DNA of 64,000 bases from JBBQZU01 sp041749535 (GCA_041749535.1 JBGTBE010000108.1:62001-126000); one strand, 5' to 3'; shown: positions 27,945 through 37,998, numbered from the stretch's first letter. Translations and numbers: made by a program. Notes: generated from the sequence alone by a model not told the origin.

Positions 27945-28646
27945 ATGCTCATACAAAAGTACTATTTCAGTTGGATCGATGACCTTGGGGCTGTTTTATT
28001 TCCAAGAATTTGTCCTTGCTGTGGAAATTCCCTGCTGAAAGGAGAAGATATCCTTTGTCTGCACTGCATTTACCGCTTGCCATATACCAAATATCATCAA
28101 TTGAAATTCAGTCCTGTATCACAAAAATTCTGGGGAAGGCTTCCAATAAACGGTGCTTTTTCTTACTTATTTTTCCGGAAAGGAAATGCCACCCAGGCGC
28201 TGTTGCACAACTTAAAGTACCGCAACCGACAAGACATAGGTGAAAAACTGGGAATGATGTTCGGCAAAGAACTCGCTGACAGTGGTTGCTGCCCGGCAGA
28301 GCTAATCATTCCGCTCCCTTTGCACGTCTCCAAACAGAGAATGCGCGGCTATAATCAATGTGATTCTATTGCCCGGGGAATGCACCAATATCTGGGGTGC
28401 GAAGTTTCGATTGAATCGGTTCAGCGACAAGTTGCCAACGCTACCCAAACTAAGAAAACAAGGATGGACAGGTGGACCAACGTAGAAACTATTTTCAATG
28501 TTGCGGAACCAGAAAAAATCGCAGGTAAATCAGTCCTTCTTATTGATGATGTTGTAACTACTGGCGCTACTTTGGAAGCCTGCGGCAGAAGTATACTCGA
28601 AGCGGGTGCCCGAAGTCTTTATGTCGCCACACTCGCCACCGCCTAA
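27945..28646 (+). CDS. comF: ComF-family phosphoribosyltransferase-like protein
   Basis: Double zinc-ribbon plus phosphoribosyltransferase fold; in competent bacteria ComF acts in DNA uptake, but the biochemical role is unsettled. The 233 residues have an N-terminal Cys motif (CPCCG and CLHC) at about 22-43, LKYRNRQDIGEKLG, LPLHVSKQRMRGYNQ, and the PRPP-binding motif LLIDDVVTTGATLEACG near 198. It ends directly before the next gene. Confidence 0.9.
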   Translation: MLIQKYYFSWIDDLGAVLFPRICPCCGNSLLKGEDILCLHCIYRLPYTKYHQLKFSPVSQKFWGRLPINGAFSYLFFRKGNATQALLHNLKYRNRQDIGEKLGMMFGKELADSGCCPAELIIPLPLHVSKQRMRGYNQCDSIARGMHQYLGCEVSIESVQRQVANATQTKKTRMDRWTNVETIFNVAEPEKIAGKSVLLIDDVVTTGATLEACGRSILEAGARSLYVATLATA

Positions 28647-28652
28647 TTGCCC

Positions 28653-28660
28653 TATCTTTG
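28653..28660 (+). promoter_or_regulatory. putative -7 box (TATCTTTG) immediately before the msrC-like gene
   Basis: Perfect TAnnTTTG match ending 4 nt before the ATG at 28665. Bacteroidota transcription usually starts a few bases after the box, so the mRNA would be leaderless or nearly so. Confidence 0.5.
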
Positions 28661-28664
28661 CCCT

Positions 28665-29129
28665 ATGAATTCAATGCAACGAGACTACAACACAACCTTG
28701 GTGCACATAGAAGGCGTGGTTTCTGGAGAGGACAATTTGATTGCCAATCTTGCCAATATCGCCGCCATACTCAAGGAAATAGAAGGTTATTTTTGGGTTG
28801 GTTTTTACCATGTGAATGGAGAAGAGCTGGTATTGGGTCCTTTTCAAGGGCCTGTTGCTTGCACCCGTATAGCTTTCGCAAAAGGAGTTTGTGGCACTGC
28901 TTGGGCGAAGAATGAAACGATATTGGTTCCTGATGTACATGCATTTCCGGGTCACATTGCATGCAATGCTTCCAGTAAGAGTGAGGTTGTAGTACCCATA
29001 AGAGACAAAGCAGGTAAAGTGACGATGGTACTTGATGCTGATAGCGACTCTCTGAACGCCTTTGGCCCGGAAGATGCAATTGCGCTAGAAAAAGTAGCTG
29101 AGATGATTACAGCATTAATTCCAGCATGA
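28665..29129 (+). CDS. msrC: free methionine-(R)-sulfoxide reductase (GAF-domain fRMsr)
   Basis: Reduces free methionine-(R)-sulfoxide, protecting against oxidants. A single GAF domain with the family's three redox Cys in GPVACTRI, KGVCGTAW and HIACN, plus SKSEVVVPI and LDADSDSLNAFGPED. The start at 28665 is chosen because a -7-like box ends 4 bp upstream; an ATG at 28674 is also possible, and the in-frame TTG at 28647 lies upstream of the promoter box. Its end overlaps the next gene by 4 bp (ATGA). Confidence 0.9.
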   Translation: MNSMQRDYNTTLVHIEGVVSGEDNLIANLANIAAILKEIEGYFWVGFYHVNGEELVLGPFQGPVACTRIAFAKGVCGTAWAKNETILVPDVHAFPGHIACNASSKSEVVVPIRDKAGKVTMVLDADSDSLNAFGPEDAIALEKVAEMITALIPA

Positions 29130-30760
29130 GAATTCATACCCTGCTTTGTACTTGTGGAATATTTTTAATTCTGGCCTGCGCCAGACAGAGCTCTCCTTCG
29201 GGAGGAGATAAAGATATATTTCCACCTCAACCCTTATATACAGATCCACCAGCTTTTACCACATTATTCGAAGGATCAGAATTCATCATAGAGTTTGATG
29301 AGTACATCAGCGCTGACAACCTAATAAGCCAACTTATCATATCGCCTCCTCTTAAAAACCCACCATCGTATCAAATTCGTGGGCGAAAATTGAAAATAAG
29401 TTGGGAAGAGGAGCTCCTGCCTGATGCAACGTACCAATTCAATTTTGGAAAGGGAGTTGTGGATGTAAATGAATCAAATTCCAATACTGACCTAACCTAC
29501 GTTTTTTCCACTGGCAATTTTATAGACTCTCTCTTAATCAAAGGCCAGCTGTATAGTGCCTTGACAAACGAGCCCGTGGCAAAGGCTTCGGTACTTCTCT
29601 ACAGAAGTTTGAATGATACTGTGCCGGGCAGGGCACTTCCTGACTATTTTGCAGTATCACGTGAAGATGGCTCCTTCAGCGTAAACTATTTGCCAAGTGA
29701 TACCTTTCAAATATTCGTATTAAAAGAAGAAAACAACAATTACACCTACGATGGACCACCGGAAGAAGTAGGATTTCTAAATAGTGTAGTTTACGCTCAA
29801 TACGGAGACTCGATTATAAATCACAACATCTCCATGTATACCGAGCCCGACAGCATTCAGTATATCGCTTCCTCTTATGGAAAGGATTATGGCTATTATC
29901 AAATCGTATTCAATATCCCTACAAGTAATCCGGAAATTACTTTCCTTCCCGAAGGGTCTGAAGAAGCGCTGCAAGCCGTCAATCTGTTGAGCAGTGGAGG
30001 TGATACGTTGCAAAGTTGGATAAAACTACCCGAGGTAAGTCCGGAAGAAATTGAGGTACTCGTAAAGTATGACAGCTCCTATGCTGACACACTCATCTGG
30101 TATTTGGAAACTGATCCGAAATTCAAAGACAAATCGAAGCTCACCATTTCATCAAACTCACTTCGGGGCAAGCTAGACCCAGGTAGAAATATTGAACTGA
30201 AGTTCTCCAACCCACTTGAAAATATCGATACTTCGCTGATTGCTCTGTTTGAAGACAGCACGGTGGTATCCATCACGGCATTCGAGGAGCTTGATATTTT
30301 CAGAAGGTTGGGAATTGGTTATCCTTTCAAACGAACTTCAAATTACAATCTGGTAACTTCTAAAGGCGCTTTTAGGGATGTGTATGGGAACTACAGCGAT
30401 AGCACGGGCTTTGCTTTCGGATTGCAGGAGTTAGATTATTTCGGAAATTTGAAAGTGCGGATACTGTCCAATGAGAGTGATAACAATGGACAACGTATTA
30501 TTCAGCTCACAGATACCAAGGGAGGCGTGCTGAATGAATATATTCTTGATGCTTCCAATGAAGTCAATTTTGGAAAGCTGGGTCCTGGTAAGTATGGATT
30601 ACGAATATTACATGATTCCAACCTGAATGGCGAATGGGATCCAGGCAATTATAGAAAGAGGCAACAACCAGAAAAATTGTCCATCTATAATGGACCAGTT
30701 GAAGTGCGGTCCAATTGGGATTTGGAGTTGGAGTGGAAACCTACCAACCCATTTGACTAA
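29126..30760 (+). CDS. Ig-like (Big_5-type) lipoprotein
   Basis: A 544-residue lipoprotein with lipobox ILAC (Cys18) and the Bacteroidota N-terminal signature QSSPSGGDKD. A Big_5-like Ig domain at about 35-130 (IIEFDEYISADNLISQLIISPPL, YQFNFGKGVVDVNE) is followed by a carboxypeptidase-regulatory-like region (KGQLYSALTNEPVAKASVLLY), another Ig-like part, and a C-terminal YGLRILHDSNLNGEWDPGN. It is probably at the outer membrane; the function of the family is unknown. Translationally coupled to the preceding gene by a 4-bp overlap. Confidence 0.82.
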   Translation: MRIHTLLCTCGIFLILACARQSSPSGGDKDIFPPQPLYTDPPAFTTLFEGSEFIIEFDEYISADNLISQLIISPPLKNPPSYQIRGRKLKISWEEELLPDATYQFNFGKGVVDVNESNSNTDLTYVFSTGNFIDSLLIKGQLYSALTNEPVAKASVLLYRSLNDTVPGRALPDYFAVSREDGSFSVNYLPSDTFQIFVLKEENNNYTYDGPPEEVGFLNSVVYAQYGDSIINHNISMYTEPDSIQYIASSYGKDYGYYQIVFNIPTSNPEITFLPEGSEEALQAVNLLSSGGDTLQSWIKLPEVSPEEIEVLVKYDSSYADTLIWYLETDPKFKDKSKLTISSNSLRGKLDPGRNIELKFSNPLENIDTSLIALFEDSTVVSITAFEELDIFRRLGIGYPFKRTSNYNLVTSKGAFRDVYGNYSDSTGFAFGLQELDYFGNLKVRILSNESDNNGQRIIQLTDTKGGVLNEYILDASNEVNFGKLGPGKYGLRILHDSNLNGEWDPGNYRKRQQPEKLSIYNGPVEVRSNWDLELEWKPTNPFD

Positions 30761-31542
30761 AATTTCAATTCAAAGTGATCGGCGTCTATGTGCACAGGAA
30801 ACTTTTCGCGAAAACCATTCACTACATTCAAATCTATGGTCACTACAATAATCTCGTCTTTTCCATTTACATATTCCGCGATAGGTTCACCCCATGGGTT
30901 TATTACCATTGAGTGTCCTGGGTAGATCTTTCCTGAACCATCCGTTCCTGTGCGATTTACCCCTATCACATAACATTGATTCTCAATGGCCCTCGCCATG
31001 AGCAGTTTATCCCAGGCAGCAATTCGTGCTTCGGGCCAGTTGGCAACATAAATCTGCACCTGAGCTACGCTGCTCCTGCTCCATACAGGAAATCGAAGAT
31101 CATAGCACACCCGGGGCATCACCTTCCAGCCCCTGAAATCAAAAATAGCAGGGTCCTTGCCAGGGGTGTATGCCAAATGCTCATCTGCCATCCTAAACAG
31201 GTGTCGTTTATCATAGATGCAAGTTATAGCGCCATTCTCAGAAAGATAGAACCTGTTATAGTACCTCCCAGATTCCTTCGTCATCACTGAGCAACACACA
31301 CCAAAACTTCTCTCCAGGCTCATTTTATTCAGCCAAGTTACGGTGGGTCCGTCCACTGGCTCAGCACATCCTTCAACGTTCATAGAAAAGCCGGTAGAAA
31401 ACATTTCAGGCAAGCACACAAGATCAACCTCAGAGCTTATACTGTTTAGGAGGCCTTCAAAGTGGCTCCTGTTGGCCTCGGGAAATTCCCACTCCAAAGA
31501 AGTCTGAACCAGCGCAACAAGCAATTGGCCGGGCTCTTTCAT
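30757..31542 (-). CDS. omega-amidase / nitrilase-superfamily amidohydrolase
   Basis: Carbon-nitrogen hydrolase close to YafV/NIT2-type omega-amidases, which hydrolyse 2-oxoglutaramate or 2-oxosuccinamate. The 261 residues have the Glu-Lys-Cys triad: E46 in CLPEMFSTGF, K112 in YDKRHLF, C146 in RVCYDLRFP. It overlaps the stop of the upstream aminotransferase by 4 bp. Together they fit the glutamine transaminase-omega-amidase route, in which glutamine donates its amino group (for example to 4-methylthio-2-oxobutyrate) and the amide product is then hydrolysed. Its end overlaps the convergent lipoprotein gene by 4 bp. Confidence 0.88.
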   Translation of the reverse strand: MKEPGQLLVALVQTSLEWEFPEANRSHFEGLLNSISSEVDLVCLPEMFSTGFSMNVEGCAEPVDGPTVTWLNKMSLERSFGVCCSVMTKESGRYYNRFYLSENGAITCIYDKRHLFRMADEHLAYTPGKDPAIFDFRGWKVMPRVCYDLRFPVWSRSSVAQVQIYVANWPEARIAAWDKLLMARAIENQCYVIGVNRTGTDGSGKIYPGHSMVINPWGEPIAEYVNGKDEIIVVTIDLNVVNGFREKFPVHIDADHFELKF

Positions 31543-32714
31543 AAGGCATTCAGTTTATCGGCTGCCTGCATTAAGGTTTCATCCGATTTTGCAAAGCAAA
31601 AGCGAAGCACAAACTGCTCCACAGGCTTGTGGTAAAAACCTGATACCGGAATGGATGCAACGCCGTGCTTCTTCGTGAGTTCTTCTGCGAATTTCAACTC
31701 TGCCTTCTTGCTTATTCCACTATAATTAAGCAATTGAAAATAAGTACCTTTAGAGGGCAGTGCGGTGAATTTTCCAGGTTTAAGTGCACCCAAAAAAACA
31801 TCTCGTTTGTGCTGGTACATTTGGGAAAGATTGAGATAGCGCTCGGGAACTTCCAGATAATCAGCAATGGCATACTGCATAGGTGCATTCACGCAAAATA
31901 CAAGATACTGGTGTACTTTCCTGAACTCTTCCATCAGGTTTTCGGGTCCATATATGTAGCCTAATTTCCAACCTGTAACGTGAAATGTTTTGCCGAAGCT
32001 AGCCACGATTAACGATCTTTTTGACAGCTCCTCGTATCGCGCCACACTGTGGTGTTTTGCTCCATCGAACAAAATGTGCTCATACACTTCATCGCTGAGA
32101 ACAATGGCACCGGAATTTATGACAAGCTTCTCCAGTTCACGCATATCCTCATCGCTCCAGATAGTGCCTGTAGGGTTATGGGGGGTGTTGATAATGATGA
32201 GCTTGGTTCGTCGGTTTACTACCTTTTTTACTTCTTCCCAATTTACCTTGTAGTCTGGGCCTTTCAATTGAATGTATACTGGTTTGCCTCCATTCAACAA
32301 AACAGGGGGTACATAACAGTCATATGCAGGGGTGAACACAATCACTTCGTCTTCTTCTCTTACCAATGCTGTGATGGCGGTATAGATAGCCTGGGTAGCA
32401 CCTGCAGTGATCGTAATTTCCTTTTCGGGGTTATACTGCCTGCCATAAGTTAACTCTACCTTTCGGGAAATTGCATGCCTCAATTCCGGTACACCTCCCA
32501 TGGGTGCATACTGGTTTTTACCTGCATGCATATAATTGCTCACGAGTGAAAGCAGGTTCTCATCAACCGGAAAATCGGGAAAACCCTGTGAGAGGTTGAT
32601 GGCTCCATGCTCAGCAGCCATTCTGCTCATAATGGTGAAAATGGTAGTGCCAACTTTAGGCAACTTTGAGTGAAGGTCTACCGGAGCTAGCATAGTCTGT
32701 TTATTGCGGGGCAA
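31539..32714 (-). CDS. PLP-dependent aminotransferase (methionine/glutamine transaminase type)
   Basis: Class I/II fold-type I aminotransferase of 391 residues. It shows LSQGFPDFP, NQYAPMGGVPELRHAI, ITAGATQAIYTAI, NTPHNPTGTIW, the Asp/Tyr SDEVYEHI and the Schiff-base Lys242 in ASFGKTFHVTGWKLGY. This is the subgroup of YbdL and kynurenine/glutamine transaminases. Cotranscribed (4-bp overlap) with the omega-amidase, supporting a role in methionine salvage or glutamine transamination. An alternative ATG is 21 bp downstream. Substrate preference is inferred from the neighbour. Confidence 0.88.
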   Translation of the reverse strand: MPRNKQTMLAPVDLHSKLPKVGTTIFTIMSRMAAEHGAINLSQGFPDFPVDENLLSLVSNYMHAGKNQYAPMGGVPELRHAISRKVELTYGRQYNPEKEITITAGATQAIYTAITALVREEDEVIVFTPAYDCYVPPVLLNGGKPVYIQLKGPDYKVNWEEVKKVVNRRTKLIIINTPHNPTGTIWSDEDMRELEKLVINSGAIVLSDEVYEHILFDGAKHHSVARYEELSKRSLIVASFGKTFHVTGWKLGYIYGPENLMEEFRKVHQYLVFCVNAPMQYAIADYLEVPERYLNLSQMYQHKRDVFLGALKPGKFTALPSKGTYFQLLNYSGISKKAELKFAEELTKKHGVASIPVSGFYHKPVEQFVLRFCFAKSDETLMQAADKLNAL

Positions 32715-32729
32715 AGGTAGAAAAGGATG

Positions 32730-35700
32730 CTAATTATTGAGTCTACCCGCTACTACACATCCCAACTTAAATGTTTGGGTCCTGCCAGTGGTGTCAAAAA
32801 TATCAACATAGATAATATGCGGCCCTATTCGTGCTTTCGACCGATCATCTGTGGTTCCATCCCATGATAGCGTGCCTTCTGTGGCAAGAGGGGTGTTGTT
32901 GGTGATGGTTCTAATGAGCCTGCCACGCCGGTCATATGCCTGAACGGTAGCTATAGCTCCAGGGAAATCAAGTTTGTAGTTTATTAATAGCACATCGTCA
33001 AAGCCATCATTGTCAGGGCTGAACACCTCATTCTGCAGGGTGAAATTACCTGATGATTCGATTTCAGGAGCATACTGTGAATTGAGGTATCCGGGCGTCG
33101 CAAAACCCGAAACCTCAGCAGCAGATGTCCAGTTGCCAGAATCGTTAGTAGGCCTTGTAAAACTAAGCCTTTCCAAGGAAACCCCTTTCACGGATTGTAG
33201 CAATGAGAGATGGTAAGAATCAAAATAGTCGAACCTGTCAACAATGGTTAACTCAGGGTCGGCAAGCACTACGGTGCCACTCGAATTGCTGAAGGAAGGT
33301 GTTCCATCAGCCATACGAACAAATGTTTGAGAATTACCAGTTGGATACTCACTTGCAATGATTTCAGGGCTAGAAGTTAAGACAGCGTATGCTCCGGGAA
33401 AAATCACAATTGGGTCTACTGAGATCACCCTGCTGCTGCCATCCTGGTTTTGCAATACCCAATCCTGAAGCCCTATTGCCTTGCTTGATACATTAACAAT
33501 CTCTACAAAGTCGACCCCACCATCTCGTGGATTGAATAACACCTCATTGATAATTATATCTCCGGGGTCGCCTTCCTGGGGAAGAGCGATTGGCAGTGGG
33601 CCCGCTGCTACCATCAAGTTACCTGTGCAATCAGCAATTCCGCTTACAAACATATCATATACTTGTCCGAACACCAATGGATTGATAAGACTTACCATGA
33701 TCGCTGTATGTTCCGGACCTATTGACTGTAAGGATTCCACTTCAATACCTGAAATATCAATGATTGCCATTGTCGCGATAAGCTGATCTACCGCTTCATT
33801 GAATCGAACTTCGATGGCATTGCTATTTACTGCAAAAACGGATACAATTATGGGGGGCTCCATATCAGCCTGTGTGCTGAGCACTGCATTCTGAGATGCA
33901 GGTGTGCCGCCAATGGCTGCGGTTGAAGCAATCCAGTTATCCCCTAACCTGCAAGGCTCTTCAAGATTGATCCTTTCAAGGCTCCAGCCTCCATCATCCT
34001 TAGCAGCATCGCGGTACCAGGAAATATCATAGTTTACACGGTCTACCTGCTCTCCACCTGCATTTGTAAAGAGAAGCTCGCGGCCTGTGTTGGTAAGAAA
34101 AGTTGTACTGAAATTATCGATGAAATACGCATGAGGAAAATCTGAAAATATGCCCGCATTTGCAGAACTAGTGCACAGAAGGTATTCGCCTGGTTGCATC
34201 ACCCGATTGGCAGTCAACGGTACTCCAGCTATCGTACATCCTATTAATTCCAGCACCTTCTCACTTGCATTGTATAATTCAAAATACTCTGCATCTGGCA
34301 AAGCAACTACAGGCGATGGATCGGCCATAATCTCTGTAATAAGCACATCGAACTCCATCGGTGATTCTCCAATCTGGATTTCCACCAAAGTATTGAGCGG
34401 AAGCAAATTTCCCGCACAATCAGCAGGACCATTGATCGTAAGGGTGTATTCATCCCCAATCTCGATGGGCTCAGTGAGTGAAAGTGTTACAGAAATAAGC
34501 CCTTCATCAGGAACTACACTTGCAGTTTGTATGCCCTGATTCCAAGCGTAAGTGGCTGCCAAGAGCGAAACTTCATCCATAATTTCATTGAAGTAAATTC
34601 GCACATCGATGCCAGATAGTACTTCAAACGAGGTTACTATTGGAGGGGTAGTATCAGGCGTTGTATCGAACACACTGTTCTGTGTTCCGGGTGTTCCGCC
34701 TTCTATTGCTTCAGATGCGCTCCAGTTCTGAATTCCACTACATGGTGCAAATGGATTGATAACTTCCAGCGACCAGCCACCATCATCCTTATCCGTATCC
34801 TTGTAGAAGCCCAGGCTATAGGTCACTGAATAGATCACATCTCCAGAGGGGTTGAAAAGACTCACTTCTCTGCCATCATTAGTAAAAAAGGAGGTGCTCA
34901 GAGATTGAACCGCGTATACATTTGGAAAGTCAGCAAAATCAGCAATAACCGAAGATGATACACACAACAGATATTCACCGGGCATAAGTATCCGTGGTGC
35001 AGCGAATAGCCTGTCGTCGATGGCACAATTCTGAATCTGTAGCACCTTGTTGCTCACATTGAAGAGTTCAAAATACTCCTGCGCGGGAAGGCCTAAAGCT
35101 GGTGTAGGGTCAGCCATGATTTCATTGATGACCAAGTCACCGAATTCCGGAATTTCACCCAGCAATACTTCCACAACTGTACCCGGAGCGAGTGCATTTC
35201 CTGCGCAATCCAAAGGCCCGGTAATGCCGATGGTGTACAACACACTTGTCTGCAAAGGCTGGTTCAAGGTAAGTGTTGCCGATAACTGGCTGCTTGAAAC
35301 TTGCACACCGAGTACTTCAAGGCCTTGGTCGAAAACAAAAAGTGCATTCTGCAAGCTTTCCACGTCCATAGCTTCACTAAACATTATTGTCAGGGCCTCA
35401 GGGTTAGGGTTGGAAAAACTTATAATAGTAGGGAGTATAATATCCGACGTATCGTCAAAGATGCTGTTTTGCGCACCCGGTGTGCCGCCTTCTATGCTAT
35501 TGGTTGCGCTCCAGTTTTGTATGCCACTGCATTGGGCAAATGGATTGATCTGTTCAAGTGTGTATCCACCATCATCTTTAACCGCATCGTTATACCATGT
35601 AAGTTCGTAGCTTACAGCATCGATGAGTTCACCATCTGGATTCAGGAGCGTAAGGCTATCGCCATCATTGCTCAATGCTACAAATGATGCAATACCCAAT

Positions 35701-36932
35701 ACTTCGCTAAATGGTTCGAATAAAGTTGTATTTGTTGTGTTACACAGAATAATATGCCCCCCCGGAGGGATCACGCCAGATCCAAGTGTGCGACTGGTAG
35801 TCGTGTTTACCAAAACCCAACCCGACAAGTCAAAAAACTTGTCGGTTGTTGAATTGAAAAGCTCAATGAACTCCGCATCAGGCATACCTGCTATTGGGGT
35901 AGGGTCGGCCATTAATTCATTGATCACGATGTCGCGGAATTCTGCAATGGCTGGTTCAAAGTAAAGAATATCAAAATTCTGAGGAATCATGACATTGCCA
36001 ACAAGGTCCTGAACACCCTGAACCGTAAGAATATAGCTCTGTCCGTTCTGTAGTGCTTCTGCAAAAAGCAAATCGACTTGCTGTGAATTCTCAGCATTCA
36101 CGGCTGCTTGCGAAGGATTACCAATACCACCATCAAGGCTGTAGTTGCTGAGAATGCCAGCTGAAGCCACATCAACAGCTTCATCAAATAAAATTTCAAT
36201 CTGGGTTAAAGATGAGGCTTCTGCCGAGAGCACCAAAGGAGGCGATTCGTCCATTGGTATTTCACCCACAGAGATATCGTCAAACCAGTGTCCGTTAATA
36301 ACGCTACCTGCGGAGGATTGCACAACAAGAAAACCAAAAGCAGCAGTGGTGGCGATATTGGTGTCGGTTATTGAACCCAGTTCTACATAACTACCGCTGC
36401 CATCTTCGTCAACCAAAATTGTCCAAAGTCCATCATCGGTCCTCAATATTCTGAACACAAAAGGATTGTTTGTTGAACTACCCACTTGTCCATCCACCCC
36501 ATCAATAAGTATAACGTCCACTCCTGATTGCCGCTTCCAAAAGGATATATCATCTTGTGTGCGCCCCACCCTTAAAAAGTAACCATTCAGTACATTGGTA
36601 AGCTCACTGTCATCAGCTACAAGAAACACATCGACGAGGTTGCTTCCGCTTGTAGAAAAACGGAGGTTCATAAAAAAATCCCATTGAATATTGCTGAGCA
36701 AATTGTTGGGAGTAGACAGATAATAAGTAGCTGCAACACTGCTGTTGCTTCGCAGCATCAGGTTGCTTGCATCGAGTATGTAAGGGGTTACTACAAAATC
36801 AGCATCACTACCGGTCCAGGTAGGTGCACTTGTAAAATCACCATCAGAGAAATTATCATTGACCTGGGCAAAGAGGTGCTGCCAGCTAAAAAAAATGATA
36901 AAAAAGAAGACCGAAAATAACTTCCTATACAT
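32730..36932 (-). CDS. giant secreted lamin-tail/Ig-like repeat protein with gliding-type C-terminus
   Basis: A 1400-residue exported protein: signal peptide to LFA-Q at 23, an N-terminal jelly-roll-like domain (about 25-230), then alternating Ig-like domains and four lamin-tail domains (LTD) near 335, 600, 865 and 1120. The first three LTDs begin with (I/T)xxIMADP(T/S)P-like motifs (for example INELMADPTP, INEIMADPTP, ITEIMADPSP), and the fourth starts IINEVLFNPRDGG. The C-terminus (about 1290-1400, FSPDNDGFDDVLLINY, AYDRRGRLIRT, WDGTTDD) matches the type B T9SS sorting domain. It is therefore expected at the cell surface or released. The repeat period is about 262 residues. It is monocistronic and transcribed away from asd. 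Confidence 0.85.
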   Translation of the reverse strand: MYRKLFSVFFFIIFFSWQHLFAQVNDNFSDGDFTSAPTWTGSDADFVVTPYILDASNLMLRSNSSVAATYYLSTPNNLLSNIQWDFFMNLRFSTSGSNLVDVFLVADDSELTNVLNGYFLRVGRTQDDISFWKRQSGVDVILIDGVDGQVGSSTNNPFVFRILRTDDGLWTILVDEDGSGSYVELGSITDTNIATTAAFGFLVVQSSAGSVINGHWFDDISVGEIPMDESPPLVLSAEASSLTQIEILFDEAVDVASAGILSNYSLDGGIGNPSQAAVNAENSQQVDLLFAEALQNGQSYILTVQGVQDLVGNVMIPQNFDILYFEPAIAEFRDIVINELMADPTPIAGMPDAEFIELFNSTTDKFFDLSGWVLVNTTTSRTLGSGVIPPGGHIILCNTTNTTLFEPFSEVLGIASFVALSNDGDSLTLLNPDGELIDAVSYELTWYNDAVKDDGGYTLEQINPFAQCSGIQNWSATNSIEGGTPGAQNSIFDDTSDIILPTIISFSNPNPEALTIMFSEAMDVESLQNALFVFDQGLEVLGVQVSSSQLSATLTLNQPLQTSVLYTIGITGPLDCAGNALAPGTVVEVLLGEIPEFGDLVINEIMADPTPALGLPAQEYFELFNVSNKVLQIQNCAIDDRLFAAPRILMPGEYLLCVSSSVIADFADFPNVYAVQSLSTSFFTNDGREVSLFNPSGDVIYSVTYSLGFYKDTDKDDGGWSLEVINPFAPCSGIQNWSASEAIEGGTPGTQNSVFDTTPDTTPPIVTSFEVLSGIDVRIYFNEIMDEVSLLAATYAWNQGIQTASVVPDEGLISVTLSLTEPIEIGDEYTLTINGPADCAGNLLPLNTLVEIQIGESPMEFDVLITEIMADPSPVVALPDAEYFELYNASEKVLELIGCTIAGVPLTANRVMQPGEYLLCTSSANAGIFSDFPHAYFIDNFSTTFLTNTGRELLFTNAGGEQVDRVNYDISWYRDAAKDDGGWSLERINLEEPCRLGDNWIASTAAIGGTPASQNAVLSTQADMEPPIIVSVFAVNSNAIEVRFNEAVDQLIATMAIIDISGIEVESLQSIGPEHTAIMVSLINPLVFGQVYDMFVSGIADCTGNLMVAAGPLPIALPQEGDPGDIIINEVLFNPRDGGVDFVEIVNVSSKAIGLQDWVLQNQDGSSRVISVDPIVIFPGAYAVLTSSPEIIASEYPTGNSQTFVRMADGTPSFSNSSGTVVLADPELTIVDRFDYFDSYHLSLLQSVKGVSLERLSFTRPTNDSGNWTSAAEVSGFATPGYLNSQYAPEIESSGNFTLQNEVFSPDNDGFDDVLLINYKLDFPGAIATVQAYDRRGRLIRTITNNTPLATEGTLSWDGTTDDRSKARIGPHIIYVDIFDTTGRTQTFKLGCVVAGRLNN

Positions 36933-36999
36933 CGAAATGGCTTGGGCCTAAATATAGTATTTTTGACCCCGATTTGATATTAACACAAGTTTAATAACC

Positions 37000-37998
37000 A
37001 TGCGTATAGCTTTAGTTGGGGCCACTGGAATGGTAGGCCGAGTCATGCTTGAAGTGCTGAAAGAAAGAAACTTTCCGATCAGTGAAATTATTGCCGTGGC
37101 ATCAGAGCGCTCCGCAGGTCAGATACGCGATATTGGAGGCACGACCTACCGAATACACAGCATGGAAGAGGCAGTGGCTGCAAAGTGTGATATCGCGTTG
37201 TTTTCGGCCGGTGGAGAAACCAGCAAGCTATGGGCACCCAGATTTGCCGAAGCCGGTACACGGGTTATAGACAACAGTTCCGCGTGGAGAATGGTTTCCG
37301 GGTACAAACTGGTAGTACCCGAAATAAATGGACATAGTCTGACCGACGAGGATATGATCATTGCCAATCCCAATTGCTCTACCATACAATTGGTAATGGT
37401 GCTGGCTCCCCTGCACAAGGTATATGGAGTGCAGCGGGTTGTCGTTTCTACATACCAGTCAGTAACTGGCACTGGGAAAGCAGCAGTTGAGCAACTTAAT
37501 AGAGAGCGTTCTGGGGAGGATGGGCCTATGGTTTACAGTTACCCCATTGACAAAAATTGCATCCCTCACTGCGACGTATTCGAAGACAACGGATACACCA
37601 AAGAAGAAATGAAGTTGACCCGGGAAACAGTGAAGATCATGGGTGATGATAGCATAAAAGTCACAGCCACGGCCGTACGTGTGCCAGTAGTAGGCGGTCA
37701 CTCAGAGGCAGTGAACATCACATTCGCCCGGGATTTTGAGCTTGGTGAAGTGAGAAAGTTGCTCCATGAGACTCCAGGAGTGGTGCTACAAGACAATCCG
37801 GAGGTAAATATATACCCAATGCCCAGGTTTGCACAGGGCAAGAATGATGTTTTTGTAGGCCGTATTCGAAGGGACCATACATTGGCCAACAGTCTAAATC
37901 TGTGGATTGTGGCTGATAATCTTAGGAAAGGGGCGGCAACAAATGCAGTACAGATTGCAGAAATTTTAATGGAAAAACAATTGGTGAAGACCCAATAA
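37000..37998 (+). CDS. asd: aspartate-semialdehyde dehydrogenase
   Basis: NADPH-dependent enzyme of the Lys/Met/Thr/diaminopimelate pathway. The 332 residues show the dinucleotide motif GATGMVGR (8-14 region), catalytic Cys126 in NPNCSTIQLV, FSAGGETS, TYQSVTGTG, and GGHSEAVN carrying the catalytic His near 236. Full length and intact. It is monocistronic; no attenuator or lysine riboswitch was seen in the 67-bp upstream gap. Confidence 0.97.
   Translation: MRIALVGATGMVGRVMLEVLKERNFPISEIIAVASERSAGQIRDIGGTTYRIHSMEEAVAAKCDIALFSAGGETSKLWAPRFAEAGTRVIDNSSAWRMVSGYKLVVPEINGHSLTDEDMIIANPNCSTIQLVMVLAPLHKVYGVQRVVVSTYQSVTGTGKAAVEQLNRERSGEDGPMVYSYPIDKNCIPHCDVFEDNGYTKEEMKLTRETVKIMGDDSIKVTATAVRVPVVGGHSEAVNITFARDFELGEVRKLLHETPGVVLQDNPEVNIYPMPRFAQGKNDVFVGRIRRDHTLANSLNLWIVADNLRKGAATNAVQIAEILMEKQLVKTQ

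Noticed and set aside
35047..35610. 187-codon frame antisense within the lamin-tail gene
   Set aside because: Wholly inside a well-supported gene on the other strand; composition is Ser/Pro/Lys without any domain.
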